Part shown: positions 17,327 through 25,683 of the stretch, one piece after another
How positions within the stretch are numbered: position 1 is the first letter of the stretch
Layout: each line of letters starts with the position of its first letter
DNA from: Pontibacter sp. Tf4
GTDB lineage: Bacteria; Bacteroidota; Bacteroidia; Cytophagales; Hymenobacteraceae
DNA length: 64,000 nt
Direction of reading: 5' to 3'
Assembly (NCBI RefSeq): GCF_014212495.1
Contig: NZ_JACKZC010000008.1
Location: 227,489-291,488 of the forward strand
The notes under the pieces: model-generated
The model's database searches: none
Told to the model about the DNA's origin: nothing
What the model saw: only the letters and a program-made list of their open reading frames with translations
Program-made: the position numbers and the translations under genes

Positions 17327-17788
17327 CTATAATACAGGCGACATAAAAAATAGAAGCGGGATTATCATAATGACGGTAACAACAGCACAAACTATTCCCA
17401 TCCAAACTGAACGCCAAACAGAGTAAAAGGCTCCGTTCTGTTGTTCATGCTCAAGCAATATATTATTCTGGTATTTCTTAGCTACAAAGTAAGCTATACC
17501 CCCGTTGATCCAAGGTATTACAATATTAGGAATTCGATCTATCACAGGCTCGGGTAACAGCATCATCACTCCAAAAAGTAAATAGGTATAGATGATCGCC
17601 CAGATGATGATACTTTTGGCACCCTCTTCTTCCCCAGTAGTTGTATAGTTTCTATACATCATATACCCGGCAGCTATAGGCCCTCCTAAAACAGTAGCTA
17701 CCATAATAGGATTCAGGTTATAGTATTTCTCTTCGGGCACACTTGGCACGTTTTCTCCCGCTGCCACTTCGGTATTCTCCTCTATCAT
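17327..17788 (-). CDS. Membrane protein of unknown function
   Basis: The 153-residue protein starts with an acidic, polar stretch (MIEENTEVAAGENVPSVPEE) followed by three or four hydrophobic segments (NPIMVATVLGGPIAAGYMMY, IIIWAIIYTYLLFGVMMLL, IVIPWINGGIAYFVA, and a final long one). No family recognised. It follows a DUF3857 gene on the same strand after 48 bases and ends in its own terminator. Confidence 0.7.
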   Translation of the reverse strand: MIEENTEVAAGENVPSVPEEKYYNLNPIMVATVLGGPIAAGYMMYRNYTTTGEEEGAKSIIIWAIIYTYLLFGVMMLLPEPVIDRIPNIVIPWINGGIAYFVAKKYQNNILLEHEQQNGAFYSVWRSVWMGIVCAVVTVIMIIPLLFFMSPVL

Positions 17789-17836
17789 TTGTAAAAGGTA
17801 AATGGTATTAAATAAAATTCATGGCTAACTATAACC

Positions 17837-19732
17837 CTACTGCACATTCTTCACAAACACCAGCTGCTGACTGTCAGATTTCACGATGCTGTTCATAAAG
17901 TCCAGTAGTTTGGTATAGGCTTCCGGTTTGTGACGGCCTTTGTTCAGTTGCAGCGTGCGGATATAGGTTACCTGCTGCCCGTCTACTTTTACAGTTGTTT
18001 TAAAAGAACCGAACTCTGTTTTATGCTCCGTATCGCTTGGTTTGTGCTCCAGTGCATAACCCGACGGCACTTCGTACACAATGGTGTCTACTTCTGTATA
18101 AGCCATTTTGCGTTCCACATCCCACTGCCGTTTCTCAATAATGTTTGGTGTGCTGTTCCATTTGTTCATCAGGTTTGGCGTCAGGAACATGCGTTTGCCA
18201 CTGATAGTAGCACACTGGCGCAGCGTGAGCTCCAGCGTTTCGTCCACTTCAGGCAGGCGGTCTTTTTTCAGGTTAAGCGAGAACTTGTTCAGCTCAAACG
18301 CAGGTATGCCAATGTTGCGGTAAAGCCATTTGCGCTGATCCTCCGGCGAGGCCGAGTTGATCAGCCTGGCATACACCTCGTGGTCCTGGCCTGTGTAGCG
18401 GGTATGGGCGCTGGCAGTACCGTTGCCTTTGTCGTCCAGTTTCACTTTTACGGTGCGGTGGTGCGTGTTTTCAGCAGCTGTGTAAACCGGGGTCTTCACC
18501 AGTTTGCCGCCTTCCGGGGTTATTAACAAGGCTTTGCGGTTACCTGTAAAGCTACCCGAGTAACCCGCCGCTTCGGTCTGGCTGGTGCACTCAAGCCACA
18601 GTGTGTCCTGCTCCATTGGTACCGATAATACAACGTGGTTAAACTGGCTGCTCGGGAAATCATCACGCAGATCAGGTGCATCTTCGCCGGCCCGTATCAG
18701 GGCATAATAAGAATCTATACCTGCCACTTTCAGCATCGACAGCGTATAGTTGGTGAGCGCCTTGCAGTCGCCGTAGCCTTTGCTGTCCACAAAGCTGGCC
18801 TCAAACGGTTGCCAGCCACCTATGCCCAACTGTATCGACACATACCGGGTGTTGCTTTGCAGATACTCGTAAATACGTTTTACTTTTTCTTCTTTGGTTT
18901 TGGCATCGGCTACAAGGGCTTTTATTTTAGCTTTTGTGGCTTCCGGTAGCTCATCGCGGCCGGCATTCAGCTTGTTCATCCACTGCCCGAAGCTCTGCCA
19001 CGTGCTCATGTCGCCGGCATAGCCCTGCACTTCAAAGGTGGTAGGCGCTGTATGCACCAATGGCACCAACTCTGTAAAGTCAGGCATATAAGGCTCTGCC
19101 TTAAAAGAAGTCAGGTCGTTTACCTGCCAGATGTAGATATCGTACCCGCCTTCTTTTTTTATAGTTACCGGACTTTGCAGGTTCTGTTCGCGGTAGCGCA
19201 TTTTCATACCAGCCGGCATCACTACTGTAAATACTGATTTTGCAACCGACAGATTTTCTTCATCAAGGGGCACCCAGCGTGGGTAAAACATCATGTTGGA
19301 AGAAGTGGTCTGGTACTCAAACTCCACTACAAACGGGTACATGGTGTGCGTCAGGTCGGCGATCTTCATGCGGTTATCTTCAAACAACGACACCCCCGAC
19401 ACAGCACTTACATCCGCCACATCACTGCTCTTCAGCGATTTTATCTTCTTCCCGTTTCTATCAAAAGAAACGCCTTTCAGGTAATTTACCTTCGAGAGCT
19501 TGTCGTAGGGCACGTACATTTTAGCGCGGTGCAGCCCGTTCTCGTTCAGGATGGTAAGGTTTACCTTGTAAGTAGTAGTAGCTGAGGCCGGTGATAGCAC
19601 CGTAAAAACGGTTTCCTCGGAATTGACCACCACATTGGCGCCCTTGGTAAGGTCGGCGGTGCGGGCAGCTATAGTTGCAAATGGCAGGGCCAGCCACAGT
19701 AGTAAGGGCAAAACGGCCAGTTTGTATCTCAT
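17837..19732 (-). CDS. DUF3857 transglutaminase-like protein, catalytic Cys and His present
   Basis: The 631-residue exported protein (signal peptide to about residue 22) has an N-terminal DUF3857 beta domain, a central transglutaminase-like domain and a C-terminal beta domain. The transglutaminase Cys lies in KGYGDCKALTNY (Cys323) and the His in QFNHVVLSV (His366), so this copy could be an active cysteine peptidase or amidase. It is the last of three paralogues on the same strand. A hairpin at 19751-19802 separates it from the next one. Role unknown; the family is common in Bacteroidota periplasm or outer membrane. Confidence 0.85.
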   Translation of the reverse strand: MRYKLAVLPLLLWLALPFATIAARTADLTKGANVVVNSEETVFTVLSPASATTTYKVNLTILNENGLHRAKMYVPYDKLSKVNYLKGVSFDRNGKKIKSLKSSDVADVSAVSGVSLFEDNRMKIADLTHTMYPFVVEFEYQTTSSNMMFYPRWVPLDEENLSVAKSVFTVVMPAGMKMRYREQNLQSPVTIKKEGGYDIYIWQVNDLTSFKAEPYMPDFTELVPLVHTAPTTFEVQGYAGDMSTWQSFGQWMNKLNAGRDELPEATKAKIKALVADAKTKEEKVKRIYEYLQSNTRYVSIQLGIGGWQPFEASFVDSKGYGDCKALTNYTLSMLKVAGIDSYYALIRAGEDAPDLRDDFPSSQFNHVVLSVPMEQDTLWLECTSQTEAAGYSGSFTGNRKALLITPEGGKLVKTPVYTAAENTHHRTVKVKLDDKGNGTASAHTRYTGQDHEVYARLINSASPEDQRKWLYRNIGIPAFELNKFSLNLKKDRLPEVDETLELTLRQCATISGKRMFLTPNLMNKWNSTPNIIEKRQWDVERKMAYTEVDTIVYEVPSGYALEHKPSDTEHKTEFGSFKTTVKVDGQQVTYIRTLQLNKGRHKPEAYTKLLDFMNSIVKSDSQQLVFVKNVQ

Positions 19733-19750
19733 AAAATGGTTGGGTAAGTA

Positions 19751-19802
19751 TAAACCGGCAACTGCAAACCCAGGCTGCTGCCCGGGCTATAGTTGCCGGC
19801 TT
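19751..19802 (-). terminator. Hairpin between the DUF3857 genes
   Basis: AACCGGCAACT pairs with AGTTGCCGGCTT, with a second inner stem around CCCAGG/CCCGGG. One arm carries CTATAGTT. On the minus strand it follows the 19828 gene and may end or attenuate its transcript. Confidence 0.5.
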
Positions 19803-19827
19803 ATAGTGATAAACTATAAATTACAAA

Positions 19828-21789
19828 TTAGTTGGCAGTTGCCTTTTTCAGCACGATCTGCTCGGCATGTTTCGCGATGATCTGGTTATAGAACTCTTTC
19901 AGGAACGTATATTCCGGGGCGTAAAACACAGGTTTGTTTATGCTTATGCGGCTCATTACCTGTAGCATATTGCCGTCCTGCTGCACTATAAACGTAAAGC
20001 GCCCCCCATTTTCCGGCAACGATATCACCGAACCTTTCGGGGCTTCATCTATCACATAGCCGGCCGGGATGGTAAACTTCGTGATAATGGTCTCATCTAT
20101 AGGCGAAGCAAAATCAACCGGGTACTGGCGCTCGTTCAGCTTAAACGGACTCTGTTTTTTGCCATGGCCAAGCAGCGGGCTCAGGTAAATGATGTCGGCC
20201 AGCTGTCCGGTACCGCCAGAGCTTATGTCATAATTTATCTGGAAAGGCTCGCTTATCTTCTCGGTGTTGCCAAACGAAGGCTTGCCCAGTTTATAGTTAC
20301 CGATCTCGCGCGTCAGTCTTTCAGCAAATTTATCTTCGCCTTCCTCGGCCAGTGTTTTGCGCAACGACAGGGCATAGTAGCCACCCGCCGATTCGGTGGT
20401 TTTTCCTAAAAGCTCGCCGGTAGGGCTAAAAGTTACATCTGTTGTTATAAACTGCGAGTAGTTTGCCGGTTTAAGGGCTACCCAACGGTTTTCTTTTCTT
20501 TTGATCAGGTGGCCCTCATCGTTCAGGGCACGTACCGGCAGCATCCCGAAAGGCATTAGGGGCTCGGTCGCATCCAGCAGTATTTCCTTGCCATCTACCA
20601 CCACATGCGCCAGTACGTAGTTAAACTTATTGATCAGAGGAGAGCCTTTAGGCGGACGGCCGTTGCTGCGGGTACTTACCAATACCGGGTTGGCATCGAA
20701 CGACGCTTCCTGCAGCATAGCCACCAGCATCAGGTTTATATCGGCAGCACTTCCGGTACGGGTATCGTAGGCTTTGCGCAGCGTGTTGGTTGCTAAGTAG
20801 TGGTACTTCCCGTTCCAGGTCATGCGGTCTTTCACGTGGTTATAGATAGCCTGCACCAGTTCTTCCTTCGTCTTATGCTGGGCTGTAAGCAATGCCAGCT
20901 CGTTCTTATAATAGCCACTGCGGTTCAGCTGTTCCCCGAAGCGTTCGCTCAGCAACAGGTCTCTTGTTACGTCGTCCCAGTTTCCGGTCATGGTTTGCGG
21001 AGCCTGGCCCGGCAGGCGCACCTGCTGCAGCTCAAACTCTATCTTCGCCTGGAAATCCTTCATGGTCGTGATGTAGCTTTCTTCGCGCAGGGCAGGTATA
21101 TCCTTCATCGCCCAGGTATAGGCATAGTTGATAATCTGCGTGCTTCCGGTAGCCTTGTTCGATTTGTCGCTATTGTACAACGGGTGATAACCCTGCATCA
21201 GAAACTTATAGTTAAAGATGTCAGGTATCTCGGCGCGGTACTCGCTCCACAGGGTTGGTATCGTTGTCTGGAATTCCCACTCGCGCAGGTTATAGGCAAA
21301 ATCCGAAATGATGGTATATTCCACATCTATCACAGAGCCGACTTTTACGTTTGGCATCGTGAACTTTTTAGAGTACCAGTTTTCGTTGTGCTGCTCATCA
21401 AACATGCTTTTGGCTTCCAGTTTATACTTCTGCACCTGGCCGTTTTCCAGGTTATAAGTAAAGCCTCTCACGTTAACAACTTTCTCTTTGTCGGCCCCTT
21501 TCATGTAGTAAGGCACCGCAAAATCGGCCCAGTCGTAGCCCGACTTTTTAAGTATTTTGATACGGATGTGACGCTCGGTAAAAACCTGCGTTTTGTGCGC
21601 AAACGAGAACCTGGAGTAACCGATATCCGACAGCACGATGGCATCGGCGGCTGTGTCCTGCGGGTACTGGGTCATCCGGAGCTCTTCGTCCGAGATCTTG
21701 CCAAACTTGGCGTCCTGTGCAAAAGCACTGGTTGTGGCAAACGCTATGCAGAGCGTAAGCCAGCACATAAGGGTAGAGGTCGCTTTCAT
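19828..21789 (-). CDS. DUF3857 protein, transglutaminase residues lost (paralogue 2)
   Basis: This is a 653-residue exported protein (signal peptide to SAFA-QDA, about residue 24). It keeps the DUF3857 and transglutaminase-like fold, but the Cys position of the neighbouring paralogue (GDCKAL) is Ala here (GSAADINLML, about residue 348), and the His position is Tyr (KFNYVLAHV). An Asp-containing LLDATEP stretch remains. It is therefore probably a non-catalytic member of the family. It is very similar to the 21804-23750 gene, for example the shared LVSTR-NGRPP stretch and the C-terminal EFYNQIIAKHAEQIVLKKA, and lies 14 bases after it, so a recent tandem duplication is likely. Confidence 0.85.
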   Translation of the reverse strand: MKATSTLMCWLTLCIAFATTSAFAQDAKFGKISDEELRMTQYPQDTAADAIVLSDIGYSRFSFAHKTQVFTERHIRIKILKKSGYDWADFAVPYYMKGADKEKVVNVRGFTYNLENGQVQKYKLEAKSMFDEQHNENWYSKKFTMPNVKVGSVIDVEYTIISDFAYNLREWEFQTTIPTLWSEYRAEIPDIFNYKFLMQGYHPLYNSDKSNKATGSTQIINYAYTWAMKDIPALREESYITTMKDFQAKIEFELQQVRLPGQAPQTMTGNWDDVTRDLLLSERFGEQLNRSGYYKNELALLTAQHKTKEELVQAIYNHVKDRMTWNGKYHYLATNTLRKAYDTRTGSAADINLMLVAMLQEASFDANPVLVSTRSNGRPPKGSPLINKFNYVLAHVVVDGKEILLDATEPLMPFGMLPVRALNDEGHLIKRKENRWVALKPANYSQFITTDVTFSPTGELLGKTTESAGGYYALSLRKTLAEEGEDKFAERLTREIGNYKLGKPSFGNTEKISEPFQINYDISSGGTGQLADIIYLSPLLGHGKKQSPFKLNERQYPVDFASPIDETIITKFTIPAGYVIDEAPKGSVISLPENGGRFTFIVQQDGNMLQVMSRISINKPVFYAPEYTFLKEFYNQIIAKHAEQIVLKKATAN

Positions 21790-21803
21790 AAGCTATAAAA
21801 AGG

Positions 21804-23750
21804 TTAATTTGCTGATGCTTTTTTCAGCACGATCTGCTCGGCGTGCTTGGCAATGATCTGATTATAAAACTCTTTCAGGTATGGGTATTCCGGCACGTAG
21901 AACAAAGGCTTGCTGATGCTCATGCGGCTCATAACCTGCAGTTGGTTGCCGTTCTGTTGTACCATAAAAGTAAACCTTCCCCCATCTTCCGGCAACGACA
22001 CCACAGCCCCCTTCGGTGCTTCGTCTACTACATAGCCATCCGGTATGGTATAGTTCGCAATTATGGTTTCATCTATAGGGTGGACAAAATCTACCGGATA
22101 AAGGCGCTCGTCCAGTTTCAGCGGGTTTTCGGTTTTTCCGAAGCTCAGCAGCGGGTTCAGGTAAATAATGTCGGTTAGCTGGCCCATGCCCCCGGAACTT
22201 ACCTCGTAGTTGATCTGCAAGGGTTTTCTAAGCTCATCTTTGGCCTGAATGGTAGGTTTTGCCAGTTTATAGTTACCGGCCTCACGGGCAAGGCTTTCGC
22301 TAAACTTTTCTTCGCCCTGTTCTGACAGTGCTTTCCTGAGCTCCAGCGCATAATAGCCCCCTGCCGATTCGCTCATTTTTCCGTTCAGTTCGCCTTGTGG
22401 TGTAAAAGCAGCCTCAATGGTTAAAAATTTAGAATGTGTGCCTGGTGTCAGCGCTATCCAACGGCTGGCGTTCGTTTTTATCAGGTGGCCTTCCGCGTTC
22501 AGTGCCCGTTCCGGCAGCAACCCAAATGGCAACAGAGGCTCGGTCGCGTCCAGCAGGTACTCCTTTCCGTTAATTTCTACCTGTGCTACCAGGTAATTAA
22601 ATTTGGTTACCAACGGAGAGCTTAACGGAGGACGGCCATTATTACGGGTACTTACCAATACCGGGTTAGCGTCAAAAGAGGCTTCGCGCAACATGGCTAT
22701 CAACAGCAGGTTTATGTCGCCGATGTTACCTTTGGCATCATCATATGCCTTGCGAAGTGTTAAACTGGCCGGCCCGAAACCATAGACTTTGTTCCAGGTC
22801 ATGCGGGTGCGCACGTGATCGTATATTTTCTCTGCAGCTTCTTCCCTGGTTTTGCTTTCAGCCAGGATCGGGGCCACTACATTTTTAAATCCGGTCTTCC
22901 CATTTATCTGCCCGCCGAAGAGACTGTTTTTCATCAGTTCTTTGGTGATCTCTTCCCAGTTACCTATAACCTGCTGCACGGGCTTGCCCGGAAAGTGTAT
23001 CTGCTGCAGTTCAAACTCTATCCGGGTCTGGTAATCTTTAAGGGTAGTGATAAAGTTCTCCTCTCTTAAGGCCGGCACATCCTTCATGATCCAGGTATAC
23101 TGGTGGCTTGTTCCGGTAGCAGAATAGGCTGCTTTGCTTTGCTTGTCTGAGGAATGCAGGGGGTGGTAGCCCTGCATCAGGAACTTATATGTAATGTGGT
23201 TCGGTATCTCTGCATGGTACTCGCTCCAGGCGGTAGGTATGGTGCGCTGAAACTCCCAGGCCGGCAGATTATAGAAGGCTGTCACCAACTGAATAGTATA
23301 GGTAACATCCATCACAGAGCCTTCTTTCACGTTGGGCAGCGTAAACTTTTTCAGGTACCAGTCCTCGTAATACTTTTCATCAAATGCGCTTTCCGGATCC
23401 AGCTTTGACTGCTGCACTACGCCGTTTTCAAGGTTGTAGGTAATGCCTTTCAGTTCCAGCATCTTACCTTTCATAATGTAGGGCACCTCAAAATTGGCCC
23501 ACTCGTAGCCAGTTTTCTTCAGTACTTTGATCCTGACATGGCGCTCCATCACAATGCCACGGGCACCAAACTTGGTATAACCTTTATCGAAAAGGATAAC
23601 TGCTCCGGCTGCCGTGTCGAGGGGGTATTGCTTCATGGTCAGTTCATCGTTGGTAACAACACCGAACTTAGAGACCTGCGCCAGGCCCTGGAAACTGACA
23701 AAAAAAGAAAATAACAGAAGTGTGAATTGTTGGGTAAAGTTTGATCTCAT
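21804..23750 (-). CDS. DUF3857 protein, transglutaminase residues lost (paralogue 3)
   Basis: This is a 648-residue exported protein and first gene of the three-gene tandem. As in paralogue 2, the Cys/His sites are absent: the region reads GNIGDINLLLIAML and KFNYLVAQV. The signal peptide is MRSNFTQQFTLLLFSFFVSFQGLAQ. The C-terminal 20 residues are nearly identical to paralogue 2. The two could act as a scaffold pair with the possibly active copy at 17837, but that is inference. Confidence 0.85.
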   Translation of the reverse strand: MRSNFTQQFTLLLFSFFVSFQGLAQVSKFGVVTNDELTMKQYPLDTAAGAVILFDKGYTKFGARGIVMERHVRIKVLKKTGYEWANFEVPYIMKGKMLELKGITYNLENGVVQQSKLDPESAFDEKYYEDWYLKKFTLPNVKEGSVMDVTYTIQLVTAFYNLPAWEFQRTIPTAWSEYHAEIPNHITYKFLMQGYHPLHSSDKQSKAAYSATGTSHQYTWIMKDVPALREENFITTLKDYQTRIEFELQQIHFPGKPVQQVIGNWEEITKELMKNSLFGGQINGKTGFKNVVAPILAESKTREEAAEKIYDHVRTRMTWNKVYGFGPASLTLRKAYDDAKGNIGDINLLLIAMLREASFDANPVLVSTRNNGRPPLSSPLVTKFNYLVAQVEINGKEYLLDATEPLLPFGLLPERALNAEGHLIKTNASRWIALTPGTHSKFLTIEAAFTPQGELNGKMSESAGGYYALELRKALSEQGEEKFSESLAREAGNYKLAKPTIQAKDELRKPLQINYEVSSGGMGQLTDIIYLNPLLSFGKTENPLKLDERLYPVDFVHPIDETIIANYTIPDGYVVDEAPKGAVVSLPEDGGRFTFMVQQNGNQLQVMSRMSISKPLFYVPEYPYLKEFYNQIIAKHAEQIVLKKASAN

Positions 23751-24118
23751 AGGCTAAAAGTACTTGGCTATAGTTTGCACATAGTTGCCGGCATTTTGCA
23801 CGCCACACCTCTATTTGCGACTACAAAATAGCTGTATTTTTATGAATAATTACACACGCATGTAACTTTATTTCAGCTTTTTAGCCATTAAAGCGCGGCA
23901 TTATACAATTAACAATTGTACTAAATTCTTGAGTTTATAGCTGTGTGCGGCAGGTTGTAGCGGCAAATTGTAATTTATCTTATTCCGGGAATTTTATAGT
24001 TGAAAGTGAAGGACACAAAAAAACAGGCCGGTAGGTGCCTGTTAAGAGATGTGTTTTATAAGAAGAAGCAGTACGGCAGCCAAGGGTGAGAAAGGGGCCT
24101 GCCGTACTGCCTTACATG
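23751..24118. other. Spacer with two hairpins
   Basis: No gene seen. 24020-24042 is a terminator-like stem (ACAGGC...GCCTGT) followed on the minus strand by a T run, serving the 24119 gene. 24070-24108 is a 10-bp perfect stem, AGTACGGCAG / CTGCCGTACT, around a 19-base loop, just past that gene's stop. Palindrome-related CTATAGTTTG lies at 23768. The rest is A/T-rich upstream sequence of the DUF3857 operon. Confidence 0.6.
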
Positions 24119-24487
24119 TTAAAGGTAGGAACTGAAATTATCTTTGTTCTGCCAGAACTCACGGCAGGCTTGCCGCTGCTCCTCTAAAAATTCCGAATTC
24201 TTTTTAAGCTCACGCCAGTTGCCATAGCCCAGTCGCTCGCAAAGCCTGAAAAAGTTATCGCCCTGGTTCTTATATCCTTTGGTACTTACCAGCGCACTCA
24301 GCAGGGGTCTGCCTTTGGCGTGCTCCTCTTCTGATATTTCGTCTATCACTTCGGTAAGCTGTGCTTTTTCGTAGGTATTGTCGAGGTTAAGGCCTAATTC
24401 GGCTTCGTAAATAAGGTTCTGGAAAGTAAGCTGGCTGGCCCGGCCGCGGGCTACCTGGATAAGTTTTTTACGTACGCGTGTATTCAT
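24119..24487 (-). CDS. Conserved-looking protein of unknown function
   Basis: This is a 122-residue soluble protein with a basic N-terminus (MNTRVRKKLIQVARGRAS) and a mixed helical body; a GRPLLSALVSTKGYKNQGDNFF stretch near residues 79-100 looks conserved-like. There is no signal peptide or membrane segment. I do not recognise the family. It is monocistronic and followed by the 24070-24108 hairpin. Codon use is like its neighbours. Confidence 0.7.
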   Translation of the reverse strand: MNTRVRKKLIQVARGRASQLTFQNLIYEAELGLNLDNTYEKAQLTEVIDEISEEEHAKGRPLLSALVSTKGYKNQGDNFFRLCERLGYGNWRELKKNSEFLEEQRQACREFWQNKDNFSSYL

Positions 24488-24657
24488 AAGTGCAAAAAAG
24501 TTAGCTAAGCCACATACACATTTCTATTTTACTGTATGCCGTAGCAGGTCATCTGCGGCTTGTTTTAGTAATAATATATAGAAATGCTTACGTAAACCGT
24601 ACAGGGTATGTTACAGCAAAGGGCAAACTTTAACTCCGGAAACTGTCCTATAATGCA

Positions 24658-25437
24658 CTAGGCCCTTAGCAGGCGGGGCTGCTTTTCAGAGAGATATTTC
24701 CAGTAGCGTTTTGGAATGTGGCGCAGGTGCAGTTTGGGATTTTTGCGCTCGGGTATGTTTACATGGTCAAAATAGACCTGCCATAGTTGCTTGTAGCTGT
24801 GCTCCTCCTCCATCACCGCTGATTCCGGCAATACACCTATACCCTTGCGCGGCGCTGCATCCAGTGTTATAAATTGCGTGGTGTGCAGGTCGTAGTAGGC
24901 GCCATAGCGGCGACGGATATCGTAAATGGCCCAGCGCTGATCGGCGTAGCGTTTGGTAAAATGTGAAAGGATAAGCGGCAGCACATTAAAATCGGGCTCA
25001 ATGTGCGCATAGTAAAGTCCGTCGGTCGTTTTCTGGAAACGCACAAAGGCCTCCATGCGGTGCTTTTCGCGGTGTACCTGTTTGGCAGCCTGCTGCACCT
25101 GAAGCACACAAGGCGCTGTATAGTTGCCTTCTATACTCTCAGCACTTTCGAAAGCCAGTTTACTATAGTTAAAGATCGTCAGCTCAAAGCCGGGCTGCTC
25201 CCACAGGTACGTGTGGTATAGTTGCTTTTGCGCTGTTACCGATAGTTTTTTCTCCAGTCCTTTCCATACCCGTTGCGCTTTCACTTCGTCGGTAACTACA
25301 GCTATAGTTTCCCCGAAAATGCCCGGCTGCGCTATCTGCTCCTGCTCAATGGTAGTTGGCCATGCTTTGCGTTCCCAGGCTTCAAACACCACCGTCAGCA
25401 GTCCTTCAAAAGAGCCGTCGTAGGTATAGAAATACAT
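24658..25437 (-). CDS. TIGR03915 family probable DNA metabolism protein
   Basis: The 259-residue protein starts MYFYTYDGSFEGLLTVVFEAW, typical of TIGR03915, a family found beside the TIGR03916 radical SAM protein and thought to take part in DNA repair. The later KRYADQRWAIYDIRRRYGAYYDL stretch is also typical. Its partner gene lies upstream on the same strand (25684-26949). An exact AACTATAGTT palindrome (25440-25449) sits two bases upstream of the start codon. The biochemical function is not established. Confidence 0.85.
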   Translation of the reverse strand: MYFYTYDGSFEGLLTVVFEAWERKAWPTTIEQEQIAQPGIFGETIAVVTDEVKAQRVWKGLEKKLSVTAQKQLYHTYLWEQPGFELTIFNYSKLAFESAESIEGNYTAPCVLQVQQAAKQVHREKHRMEAFVRFQKTTDGLYYAHIEPDFNVLPLILSHFTKRYADQRWAIYDIRRRYGAYYDLHTTQFITLDAAPRKGIGVLPESAVMEEEHSYKQLWQVYFDHVNIPERKNPKLHLRHIPKRYWKYLSEKQPRLLRA

Positions 25438-25448
25438 TAAACTATAGT

Positions 25449-25667
25449 TTACTGGTTGCTGTTGTTGCGGGCTTTCTCCGGCTTGTTTTCTGACTGCATT
25501 CTAGTTGATGAAAGGCTTTGCAGGTGAGGTACCAGCATGTTGAGCTTGCAGTAGCAGGATACGCGGGCAACTTTGTTGTTCTTTCTCATCACTTTTACTT
25601 TAATCGTTTTTATTTTCTGTGTTTCTTTTTCCTGGTCGGTAGCAACGGTTTTATACTTCTGTGCCAT
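25449..25667 (-). CDS. Possible small basic protein between the TIGR03915/03916 genes
   Basis: A 72-residue frame from ATG 25667 (MAQKYKTVATDQEKETQKIK...) lies in the 734-base interval between the two partner genes' starts and fills most of the gap between them. It is Lys-rich and has three Cys or Cys-like positions (VARVSCYCKLN). Upstream in-frame codons to 25751 overlap the radical SAM gene and are not needed. No family recognised; it may be spurious. Confidence 0.35.
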   Translation of the reverse strand: MAQKYKTVATDQEKETQKIKTIKVKVMRKNNKVARVSCYCKLNMLVPHLQSLSSTRMQSENKPEKARNNSNQ

Positions 25668-25683
25668 AGCTATACTTGGTTTA

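Noticed and set aside
17837..23750. Frameshift or assembly duplication as origin of the two similar DUF3857 genes
   Set aside because: Both are intact and differ at many residues, so they are real paralogues.
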